From contig CAUJGI010000406.1 of NCBI GenBank assembly GCA_963169155.1, positions 1 through 5,843 on the forward strand: a stretch of 5,843 nt of DNA, written 5' to 3'. This document shows positions 1 to 4,855 of the stretch, in pieces. The translations under genes were made by a program, and so were the position numbers. Numbering within the stretch: position 1 is the first letter of the stretch; every line of letters begins with the position of its first letter. The notes under the pieces are model-generated. The model was given only the letters and a program-made list of their open reading frames with translations. It was not told where the DNA came from and ran no database searches. This DNA comes from Chloroflexota bacterium (GTDB lineage Bacteria > Chloroflexota > Anaerolineae > Promineifilales > Promineifilaceae).

Positions 1-321
1 ACCCGCCACAAACGGCATCTGGTACCAGTTGCCCGCCACGTAAATGAAGCGCGGGTCGTCGCCCCAATGGGTCTGGGCTTCGCGCAGCAGCGAGCGGGAG
101 TAATCAAACAGGACAACTTTTTGGTAACCCCGGTATTCATCAGCCAGGCGGCCAAACCCGGCACCAATTTCGATGAGGGTACCTCCGGTGGGTGGCATGA
201 GGCGGCGCAAGGCGATGCGTTCTACCTGGTCTTCGTAGTCGCGCCCCTGACCTTCCCAGAAGCGGGTGCGGTAGTCGGAGCCCTCGTAATCGCAGACGGG
301 CGGCGTGTCGGAATGGGTCAT
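1..321 (-). CDS. Class I SAM-dependent methyltransferase, N-terminal part (3' end beyond window)
   Basis: This partial gene reads 107 codons from an ATG at 321 and runs off the left edge without a stop. The N-terminus has a cap helix region rich in Tyr, Arg and Glu (residues about 11-42). The SAM-binding Rossmann motif I follows as EIGAGFGR (51-58), then strand beta-2 with an acidic residue (VVLFDYS, D73) expected to contact the SAM ribose. These features place it in the Methyltransf_11/25-type class I fold. The acceptor substrate cannot be read from this fragment. An in-frame TAA lies nine bases before the ATG, so the start is well bounded, although no clear Shine-Dalgarno sequence precedes it. 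The gene begins 13 bp after the stop of the upstream membrane protein gene on the same strand, so the two are probably cotranscribed. Confidence 0.85.
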   Translation of the reverse strand, partial: MTHSDTPPVCDYEGSDYRTRFWEGQGRDYEDQVERIALRRLMPPTGGTLIEIGAGFGRLADEYRGYQKVVLFDYSRSLLREAQTHWGDDPRFIYVAGNWYQMPFVAG

Positions 322-334
322 GGGCAGTTAATGG

Positions 335-961
335 CTAGCGCGCGGCCGTGTCCTGCGCGAGACCGGGTTGACTGCCTTGCGTGACGCGGCCAAACAGTTC
401 TTCATTGCTGCCCGGCAGCCCCTTAATTAATTGATCTAATGGCTCAAACAAACCGCGCAAAGTGTTGAATGGTCCCCCTAAATCTGTATCTTGTAGAGGA
501 ATCTGCACAGGAACATCCATTACAACCGGTATTGTTTGGTTAACATCTACGGCAAGATCAAGCGCAACCGGCAATTCTAATCCCGCAGGAAGCTCCAAAC
601 TCACGTTGCCATTAATTTGCCCCCCACCCCCAGGCAACGAAAATTGTGCAGGAATCGTGAGCGGAACAGCTTCTACAAGCACAACGTTTGTTTCTTCTTG
701 CAAAGGCAAGGTAAAACTAATGGGCATGGTGGTATCGAGCCGGATCGTTTGTGATATGGTGGCCGTGCTCATGTCGACAAAGCTGTCGGTGAGGCCACCC
801 ACCAGTGGATCAACCACAGAATTAACGATGGGTAGAATCAGCGGAGCGGCAATGAGGAGCACGAGCAGCAGTACCAGATTCATCACAAACGAAAAGATAA
901 TGGCAAATGTTTTAAACGCCTGCCACGGTTTTCCCGACCAAACCAAACTTTCACGGTCCAT
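335..961 (-). CDS. Uncharacterised single-pass envelope protein with Pro-punctuated beta-strand repeats
   Basis: This 208-residue protein matches no family that I recognise. After a short cytoplasmic-looking N-terminus (MDRESLVWSGKPWQAFK) comes one strong hydrophobic helix, residues about 19-45. This could be a signal anchor, and no lipobox or clear cleavage site is visible. The remainder (about 50-180) is probably outside the membrane. It consists of short alternating strands broken by IP/LP/VP pairs (ISFTLPLQ, LTIPAQFSLP, LELPAGLELPVAL, VVMDVPVQIPL), with a GGGG turn at 111-114. The C-terminus is polar and probably flexible. The start is supported by a good GGAGGT ribosome site five bases upstream. 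The methyltransferase gene follows 13 bp downstream. The function is unknown; anchoring, adhesion or an envelope scaffold is only a guess. Confidence 0.75.
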   Translation of the reverse strand: MDRESLVWSGKPWQAFKTFAIIFSFVMNLVLLLVLLIAAPLILPIVNSVVDPLVGGLTDSFVDMSTATISQTIRLDTTMPISFTLPLQEETNVVLVEAVPLTIPAQFSLPGGGGQINGNVSLELPAGLELPVALDLAVDVNQTIPVVMDVPVQIPLQDTDLGGPFNTLRGLFEPLDQLIKGLPGSNEELFGRVTQGSQPGLAQDTAAR

Positions 962-966
962 TGTCT

Positions 967-972
967 ACCTCC
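967..972 (-). promoter_or_regulatory. Shine-Dalgarno site of the envelope protein gene
   Basis: GGAGGT on the minus strand lies five bases before the ATG at 961. It supports that start and makes this the best ribosome site in the window. Confidence 0.7.
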
Positions 973-1040
973 AGAACCCACTTCAGGTATGTAATTGGCA
1001 GCCGTTTTTCGAACCAATAAACACAAAGTTTGCCAACTAC

Positions 1041-1071
1041 TTGACATAGTATTATGACATTATGGTAACAT
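1041..1071 (+). promoter_or_regulatory. Possible promoter for the NYN-LOTUS gene
   Basis: A perfect -35-like TTGACA lies at 1041-1046. The best -10 candidate is TAACAT at 1066-1071, preceded by TGG, which resembles an extended -10. The spacing of 19 bp is longer than ideal. The hexamer TGACAT occurs twice (1042-1047 and 1055-1060), 13 bp apart, and could be an operator or chance in AT-rich DNA. Transcription from here would place both parS-like sites inside the 5' leader. Confidence 0.3.
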
Positions 1072-1130
1072 GGTTTTGAAAAATAGTAAAACGGCCGTAA
1101 GTCACCTTGTTTGTTGGGGTGATTTTGCGG

Positions 1131-1144
1131 ACGGGACCGCCCGT
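1131..1144. repeat. Short inverted repeat beside the parS-like pair
   Basis: ACGGG (1131-1135) and CCCGT (1140-1144) form a 5-bp stem with a 4-base loop. The repeat ends one base before the first parS-like site. There is no T-run after it, so it is not an intrinsic terminator. It may be a small operator or chance. Confidence 0.3.
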
Positions 1145-1145
1145 A

Positions 1146-1161
1146 TGTTTCACGGGAAACA
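1146..1161. promoter_or_regulatory. parS-like site 1 (TGTTTCACGGGAAACA)
   Basis: The 16-mer differs from the classical chromosomal parS TGTTTCACGTGAAACA at one central base (T to G). From memory, it is the reverse complement of the parS form used for Thermus thermophilus Spo0J/ParB (TGTTTCCCGTGAAACA). One half is parS-like (TGTTTCAC), and the other half carries the CCC form seen in Noc sites. An identical 16-base core recurs 29 bp downstream. No parA, parB or noc gene lies in the window, so binding by ParB is inferred. Confidence 0.6.
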
Positions 1162-1174
1162 ACGCTCTAGCGCA

Positions 1175-1190
1175 AGTTTCACGGGAAACA
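1175..1190. promoter_or_regulatory. parS-like site 2 (AGTTTCACGGGAAACA)
   Basis: GTTTCACGGGAAACAA (1176-1191) repeats the same 16 bases as 1147-1162 in the same orientation, with a 29-bp period, or nearly three helical turns. The only change within the parS 16-mer is the outermost T to A. The site ends directly before the TTG at 1192. A start there would sit against the DNA site, which favours the ATG at 1264 as the real NYN start. Confidence 0.6.
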
Positions 1191-1263
1191 ATTGCGGGAA
1201 CCAACGAATGAAGTAGAATACGCACAGCCTATCATCTTACCTGCAAGAAGACAAAAGTTACGC

Positions 1264-2502
1264 ATGTCGACCCAATCAAATAAGAAAGACAGTTTCTCAA
1301 ATGACAGGCCATCTTCATCCAATGATGTGGCCATCCTGCTTGATTTAGACAATCTGGTTATTGGAGCCAAACAGATCAACTTGTCGTTTGACGTCAATCT
1401 GGTTTTGGAGCATATCAAGAAGCTGACCAACGGCCGTATCGTTCTGCGGCATTCCTATGGCGACTGGCGGCAAGATCAGCAGCTCATGCGCGATCTGGCC
1501 ACGGCTGGCTTTGTCACCCAATCTGCCATTCGCCTGAACAACTTCAGCAAAAACCTGGCCGACATGCAAATTGTGGTCGATACCATGGAAACGCTCATTG
1601 ATGGGCACCAGTACAGCACCTACGTCCTCATGACCGGCGATCGGGACTTTACGCCGTTGGTGCAGGCACTGCGCAAACGGGGCAAGCAGGTGATTGGCCT
1701 GGGCGTGCGCCACACCACCAGCCAAAGTTTTGCCAGCCTGTGCGATCAGTACATCTATTACGAAGAGATTGTGCCCGCGCCACAGCTTACCGACGCCCAG
1801 GTAGAAGACCTGCTCAACCGATCGCTGCAGCACCTTTTTGCCAGCGAAAATCGGGTACGGGCCAGTGTGCTTAAGCAGCACATGTCTGAATCCAGCAAGG
1901 GCGTTTTCGACAAGAGCCATTACGCCGAAGGCAGCTTTCGCAAATTCCTGGAAAAATACCCGCACCTGGTTCGCGTTGAGCAGGTGGAAACAACCATCTA
2001 TGTCGCACGACCAGAAAAAAAAGAGAAACAGGATGTTCCGCTGCACGTTGTTTACCGACGCGAGCTGAAGAAGCAGCGGCTGCGGGTTATCAAGCGGGAA
2101 ATGCGCTTCACCATTTTGAAGGACATGATTCGCCATCTTTCGGTAGAAGAGCAGGCCCGCTGGCGCGAACTCATCGACACGATGGCCGAGGAATACAAGA
2201 CGCAAGGCAAACATATTTCCAAAAACGCCATCAATGCCGTGCTGCTGTTGGCCCGCCGCGCCCAGGTGATTGACACCCTCAAGGCCAAGTCCCTCTCCAC
2301 CGCGCCGATACTGCTGAGTGTGAAAGGTCCAAAAGCGCTGCAAGATGCCATCATGCGCACCGACGCGGTGTACGTGAAGGAAATTTTGGCCTTTGCCGAT
2401 ACGTTTGATGAGGAAGAAGCGGCCGTTGCTCTTTACTATGAGCCCCAATTTGCCCGCTATCTCAAAACGATCATCAAGAATTTTGAGCGTTTAGGTCTGT
2501 AG
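1264..2502 (+). CDS. NYN-domain (LabA/DUF88-type) putative RNase with OST-HTH/LOTUS domain
   Basis: This 412-residue protein begins with a polar tail and then a NYN domain of the PIN-like nuclease fold (about 21-170). Expected metal-binding acids are in DLDN (27-30), VVDTM (D106) and TGDRDF (125-129), and the domain closes with GKQVIGLGV. An OST-HTH/LOTUS winged helix follows at about 177-247, with the characteristic FDKSHY segment (215-220). A very basic linker (about 249-282) leads to an uncharacterised helical C-terminus (about 283-412). That part may hold a second winged helix near GKHISKNAINAVLLLARRAQVI. NYN-LOTUS proteins are thought to cut or bind structured RNA; the target here is unknown. 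The open frame extends to a TTG at 1192 (24 more residues). I prefer the ATG because the conserved domain starts after it and a parS-like site abuts the TTG, although its ribosome site is weak. The gene ends 2 bp from the convergent YhbP-like gene. Confidence 0.85.
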   Translation: MSTQSNKKDSFSNDRPSSSNDVAILLDLDNLVIGAKQINLSFDVNLVLEHIKKLTNGRIVLRHSYGDWRQDQQLMRDLATAGFVTQSAIRLNNFSKNLADMQIVVDTMETLIDGHQYSTYVLMTGDRDFTPLVQALRKRGKQVIGLGVRHTTSQSFASLCDQYIYYEEIVPAPQLTDAQVEDLLNRSLQHLFASENRVRASVLKQHMSESSKGVFDKSHYAEGSFRKFLEKYPHLVRVEQVETTIYVARPEKKEKQDVPLHVVYRRELKKQRLRVIKREMRFTILKDMIRHLSVEEQARWRELIDTMAEEYKTQGKHISKNAINAVLLLARRAQVIDTLKAKSLSTAPILLSVKGPKALQDAIMRTDAVYVKEILAFADTFDEEEAAVALYYEPQFARYLKTIIKNFERLGL

Positions 2503-2504
2503 GT

Positions 2505-2969
2505 TTACGCCAGGGCGACCTCATCTCGGTGGCCCAATCCCAAACTGTTGTCGATAAAATAGAGTCTGTCTGGCCGTAGAACATACCAGTTCACTTTGGC
2601 CAACGCGGCCTGCATTGTCGCCTCGGCCTGGGCCAGGAACGGGTATTTGTGTTGGTAGCGAGTAATGGCTGTTTCCCGGGAAACATCGGTCAGCAGCGCT
2701 ACTTTACCCTCCAACTGAATGCCCTGGATTTGCTGCCAATCGCGATAATCTTCCTGGATGGTGGCGGCGATGTGGGGAACGGCCGTTATATTCTGCGCAT
2801 GTCTCGTGTGTCCAGCGGAGAGGAACATCAGGTCGAAGCCATCATTGACGTAGAAAACGGCCGCTGCCCATACTCCCTGCGGCCCCGTCGTGGCCAGGGT
2901 CATTACCTGGTGAGTGGCCAGGTAGGCAAGTGCCAGTTCGCGTGGACTGTGCGCTGTTAACTCAGCCAT
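2505..2969 (-). CDS. YhbP/UPF0306-like pyridoxamine 5'-phosphate oxidase-fold protein
   Basis: This 154-residue protein has the size and pattern of the UPF0306/YhbP branch of the FMN-binding split-barrel (PPOX-like) proteins. Visible hallmarks are QVMTLATT (21-28), WAAAVFYV (34-41), FLSAGHTRHAQNI (49-61), IQGIQLEGKV (81-90) and the C-terminal block from WYVLRPDRLYFIDNSLGLG (128-146). The last block matches the E. coli YhbP ending as I remember it. Family members are presumed flavin or cofactor binders of unknown reaction. The frame is open upstream to an ATG at 3044, but that would overlap ubiX by about 75 bp. The ATG at 2969 is separated from the ubiX TGA by one base (TGA-C-ATG) and has a GGGGG-rich Shine-Dalgarno-like stretch upstream, so coupled translation is likely. 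A perfect 16-bp parS/Noc-like palindrome lies inside the gene at codons for VSRET (96-100). Confidence 0.85.
   Translation of the reverse strand: MAELTAHSPRELALAYLATHQVMTLATTGPQGVWAAAVFYVNDGFDLMFLSAGHTRHAQNITAVPHIAATIQEDYRDWQQIQGIQLEGKVALLTDVSRETAITRYQHKYPFLAQAEATMQAALAKVNWYVLRPDRLYFIDNSLGLGHRDEVALA
2670..2685. promoter_or_regulatory. parS/Noc-hybrid palindrome inside the YhbP-like gene (TGTTTCCCGGGAAACA)
   Basis: This is a perfect 16-bp palindrome. Its outer bases (TG...CA) are those of parS (TGTTTCACGTGAAACA), while its centre TTTCCCGGGAAA is that of the Bacillus Noc-binding site (TATTTCCCGGGAAATA). It is thus intermediate between the two known ParB/Noc specificities and corresponds to two CCC-type half-sites of the pair at 1146-1190. 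It overlaps coding sequence for residues 96-100, and I know of no family motif that would force this sequence. Confidence 0.5.
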
Positions 2970-2970
2970 G

Positions 2971-3570
2971 TCAGGGCTGTCCCCCTGGGCCAGGCTTGGG
3001 CTGGCCACCTTGCCAGCGAGTAAACAAATCTTGCGGCAGTTCAATGTCGAGCAAGTCCAGCAGCCGGTTGACGGTCTGGTTGATAATATCGTCCAGGGCT
3101 TCCGGCCGATGATAAAAGGCGGGCATCGGCGGAGCTAATATCGCGCCAATCTCCGTGGCCTGCACCATCAGGCGCAGGTGACCCAGGTGGAGCGGTGTTT
3201 CCCGGGGAACCAACACCAGCCGCCGTCGGTCCTTCAGCACCACGTCGGCCGCGCGCAGCAGCAAGTTATCGCTGAACGAGTTGGCAATGCCCGCCAATGT
3301 TTTCATTGAGCAAGGCACAACCACCATGCCCCACGTTTTGAAGGAACCGGAAGAAACGGCCGCGGCAATATCCTTAAACCGGTAAGTGACATCGGCCAGC
3401 TGCAAGACCTGCTCGGCGGTGTACTCCGTTTCCAGGCCAATGGTGGTAGCTGCCGCCGAACTCATGATGAGGTGCGTCTCTACGTCCGGCACATCTCGCA
3501 ACAGCGCCAACAGACGAATACCGTAAATCACGCCGCTGGCTCCTGAAATTCCCACAATTAATTTTTTCAT
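2971..3570 (-). CDS. ubiX: Flavin prenyltransferase UbiX
   Basis: This 199-residue protein is a full-length UbiX/Pad1-family flavin prenyltransferase. It transfers a dimethylallyl group to FMN to make prenylated FMN, the cofactor of UbiD-type decarboxylases. The N-terminal nucleotide-binding loop is VGISGASGVIYG (6-17). The core holds VVVPCSMKTLAGIANSFSDN (83-102) and the signature LVPRETPLH (120-128). K113, R123, E124, Y153 and R169 sit at a constant offset of 16 from the P. aeruginosa UbiX residues I remember (K129, R139, E140, Y169, R185). The C-terminal tail is Gly/Pro-rich. The ATG at 3570 has an AAGGAG ribosome site nine bases upstream. Upstream in-frame extension to 3846 has no family similarity. 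The gene leads a two-gene operon with the YhbP-like gene. No ubiD is visible, so the client (quinone, menaquinone or aromatic-acid pathway) cannot be assigned. Confidence 0.95.
   Translation of the reverse strand: MKKLIVGISGASGVIYGIRLLALLRDVPDVETHLIMSSAAATTIGLETEYTAEQVLQLADVTYRFKDIAAAVSSGSFKTWGMVVVPCSMKTLAGIANSFSDNLLLRAADVVLKDRRRLVLVPRETPLHLGHLRLMVQATEIGAILAPPMPAFYHRPEALDDIINQTVNRLLDLLDIELPQDLFTRWQGGQPKPGPGGQP
3196..3211. promoter_or_regulatory. Weak parS/Noc-like match within ubiX
   Basis: TGTTTCCCGGGGAACC matches the palindrome at 2670-2685 at 14 of 16 positions. On the coding strand it reads through the conserved UbiX motif VPRETP. The protein constraint therefore probably explains most of the match, and its value as a binding site is doubtful. 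Confidence 0.2.
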
Positions 3571-3579
3571 CCGGGCAGA

Positions 3580-3585
3580 CTCCTT
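3580..3585 (-). promoter_or_regulatory. Shine-Dalgarno site of ubiX
   Basis: AAGGAG on the minus strand lies nine bases before the ATG at 3570. It fixes the ubiX start and argues against the much longer open frame that reaches 3846. Confidence 0.65.
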
Positions 3586-3613
3586 GTCTTCACAGAGCAA
3601 ACCGCTCCTGATT

Positions 3614-3657
3614 GATTGTAAAAGAGGTAGCCAGAAAACCAAAATCCACTTACAATC
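3614..3657. repeat. 8-bp inverted repeat in the ubiX upstream region
   Basis: GATTGTAA (3614-3621) and TTACAATC (3650-3657) are perfect complements with 28 bases between them, lying 44-87 bp before the ubiX start. On the minus strand the proximal arm includes TACAAT (3620-3615), an acceptable -10 box. A weak -35-like TTGGTT lies 16 bp upstream of it. The repeat could be an operator flanking the ubiX promoter, a leader stem-loop or chance. Confidence 0.35.
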
Positions 3658-3724
3658 GCCTGCGAATTTTTGTCGCATTATTGGTTTGAGAGAGCGTTTG
3701 CCGCTAAATTGATTGGCCACAAAT

Positions 3725-3825
3725 TGACACAGATTCTCACAACTTTTCTGTGCCTGCTGAAAAAGGCGCATAGAACCGCATAAAAGACCAGGGAGAAAAT
3801 CTGTGTCATCTGAGTAATCTGTGAT
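3725..3825. repeat. Degenerate intergenic ATCTGTGT-type repeat element
   Basis: TGACACAGATT (3725-3735) is the exact reverse complement of AATCTGTGTCA (3798-3808), an 11-bp inverted repeat with a 62-base centre. Complementarity continues inward imperfectly (TTCTC against GAGAAAA). The right arm also contains three consecutive 9-base units, ATCTGTGTC, ATCTGAGTA and ATCTGTGAT (3799-3825). I recall similar ATCTGTGTAATCTGTGG-like intergenic repeats from many bacterial genomes. This appears to be a decayed, non-coding copy. It has no transposase, and target-site duplications were not found. Confidence 0.45.
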
Positions 3826-3871
3826 TTCTTCAACAAAGCCAATCAAACAAAACTGTGGCAGAACAATTATT

Positions 3872-3877
3872 GAGAGG
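3872..3877 (+). promoter_or_regulatory. Shine-Dalgarno site that sets the GTG start of yhaM
   Basis: GAGAGG lies five bases before the GTG at 3883. It supports use of this non-ATG start, which also matches where the OB-fold of the family begins. Confidence 0.6.
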
Positions 3878-3882
3878 AATTT

Positions 3883-4845
3883 GTGAAATCATTTTTTGCC
3901 GCCAATATTTCTGTCGGGGATGAGCTGGAAAATGAGCCGTTCTTGATTCAAGATTCTGTTTTACGCGAGACCAAAGACGGCCGTCCCTACCTGCTCGGTA
4001 CCCTGCGTGACAAAACCGGTCAGCTGGCCTTTGTCTTTTGGGACATTCCCAGCTACGTCGAAAACTGGTCGCAGGCCGGCAGCCCTGTCTTTGTCACCGG
4101 CCGCGCCGTCCGCTACAAGGAGTCGCTGCAAATCACCATCACCGACATGAACCTGAACCGGGAACCGGCCCTGGAAGAGCTGCTGCCGTCCAGCCGCCGC
4201 AGCCAGGAGGAGATGGTTGCCGAACTGCAAAGAAAAATCGACAGCCTGGGCCAGCCGTGGCAGCGACTGGTCTCTCATCTGCTGCTCGATGAAGCATTCT
4301 TGCGTGATTACGCCAATGCGCCCGCCGCGCGCAACATGCACCATGCCTACATCGGCGGGCTGCTGGAACACACCCTCAGCATGGCCAGCCTGGCCGAGCA
4401 TCTGGCCGGGCATTACCCGTTTGTCAACCGCGACCTGCTGCTGGCAGGCACCCTGCTGCACGACATGGGCAAGGCAATTGAGTACGACATCAGCAAATCG
4501 TTCAGCTTTTCGGAAGACGGCCGTCTCATTGGCCACATCACCCGCGCCGTTGTTATGGTGGAAAAAGCCGCCGCTGAACTGGGCAACTTCCCCGAAGACC
4601 AACTGCGCCACCTGGTCCACCTCATCGTCTCCCACCACGGCACGCAGGAATGGGGTTCGCCAGTTGTGCCCAAAACGCTGGAAGCCATCCTCCTACACCA
4701 GATCGATTTGTTGGACAGCCGCGTGCAGGGCTTTTTTGACCATCTGGCCAACGACAGTAGCGAAGAGGCATGGACCGCCAAAAGCAGCTACATGTTTGGC
4801 ACGGAACTGCGCCGCCCCGATGGTTTTGATTGGAAGGCAAGTTGA
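3883..4845 (+). CDS. yhaM: 3'-5' exoribonuclease YhaM family (OB-fold plus HD domain)
   Basis: This complete 320-residue protein has the domain order and size of the YhaM exoribonucleases, which degrade RNA (and in some cases single-stranded DNA) from the 3' end in a metal-dependent way in the cytoplasm. Residues about 1-100 form an OB-fold nucleic-acid-binding domain (KDGRPYLLGTLRDKTGQLAFVFWD). A helical linker follows at about 105-140, and an HD phosphohydrolase domain at about 148-300. Likely metal ligands are H163 (GGLLEH), H193-D194 (LLHDMGK), H251 and/or H252 (SHHG) and D275 or D278 (HQIDLLDS). The family-typical ending KSSYMFG is also present. The gene starts with GTG. It stands alone, divergent from ubiX and convergent with the glycosyltransferase gene, with 10 bp between the two stops and no terminator hairpin visible. 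The assignment rests on motifs; a related HD-OB hydrolase is the only real alternative. Confidence 0.92.
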   Translation: MKSFFAANISVGDELENEPFLIQDSVLRETKDGRPYLLGTLRDKTGQLAFVFWDIPSYVENWSQAGSPVFVTGRAVRYKESLQITITDMNLNREPALEELLPSSRRSQEEMVAELQRKIDSLGQPWQRLVSHLLLDEAFLRDYANAPAARNMHHAYIGGLLEHTLSMASLAEHLAGHYPFVNRDLLLAGTLLHDMGKAIEYDISKSFSFSEDGRLIGHITRAVVMVEKAAAELGNFPEDQLRHLVHLIVSHHGTQEWGSPVVPKTLEAILLHQIDLLDSRVQGFFDHLANDSSEEAWTAKSSYMFGTELRRPDGFDWKAS

Positions 4846-4855
4846 AAAAAGCGGG

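Larger units (their letters stand above)
962..1263. other. Gene-free divergent intergenic region
   Basis: This 302-bp stretch separates the minus-strand envelope protein gene from the plus-strand NYN gene. It is AT-rich between about 1000 and 1095 and must hold promoters for both directions. From left to right it contains the minus-strand ribosome site, a possible plus-strand promoter near 1041-1071, an exact ACGGCCGT (1091-1098), a small inverted repeat (1131-1144) and two parS-like sites (1146-1161 and 1175-1190). No small ORF or RNA gene could be supported. The segment 1192-1263 is open in the NYN frame from a TTG codon but is probably untranslated leader. Confidence 0.6.
3571..3882. other. 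Gene-free divergent intergenic region between ubiX and yhaM
   Basis: This 312-bp AT-rich stretch has no supported gene. It contains, in order, the ubiX ribosome site (3580-3585), an 8-bp inverted repeat (3614-3657), a short hairpin TGCGA/TCGCA (3661-3677), a longer imperfect inverted and periodic repeat (3725-3825) and the yhaM ribosome site (3872-3877). Open frames across it are short or are extensions of ubiX with no recognisable protein. Both flanking genes must have their promoters here, but no convincing -35/-10 pair was found for yhaM. Confidence 0.6.

Noticed and set aside
462..1049. Plus-strand open frame of 195 codons
   Set aside because: It is mostly antisense to the envelope protein gene, which has a strong ribosome site and a coherent membrane segment. 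The translation is Ser/Thr-rich low-complexity sequence with no domain.
1192..1263. TTG start giving the NYN protein 24 more residues
   Set aside because: The TTG lies directly against a parS-like site and lacks a good ribosome site. The extra residues precede the conserved domain and an ATG is available at 1264. The choice remains moderately uncertain.
1345..2448. Long minus-strand open frame of 367 codons
   Set aside because: It is fully antisense to the NYN-LOTUS gene, whose domains are clear. Its translation is rich in His/Gln/Gly and shows no recognisable domain, which is typical of a shadow of a GC-biased gene.
3724..3729. TTGACA as a -35 box for yhaM
   Set aside because: No acceptable -10 lies 16-19 bp downstream, and the hexamer is part of the inverted-repeat arm at 3725-3735.
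3571..3846. N-terminal extension of UbiX by 92 residues
   Set aside because: The UbiX fold starts at MKKLIVGISG, and an AAGGAG site precedes that ATG at normal spacing. The extension translates the intergenic repeat and has no family similarity.
3961..4638. Minus-strand open frame of 225 codons opposite yhaM
   Set aside because: It is a shadow of the yhaM HD-domain coding region. It has no motifs and no ribosome site.
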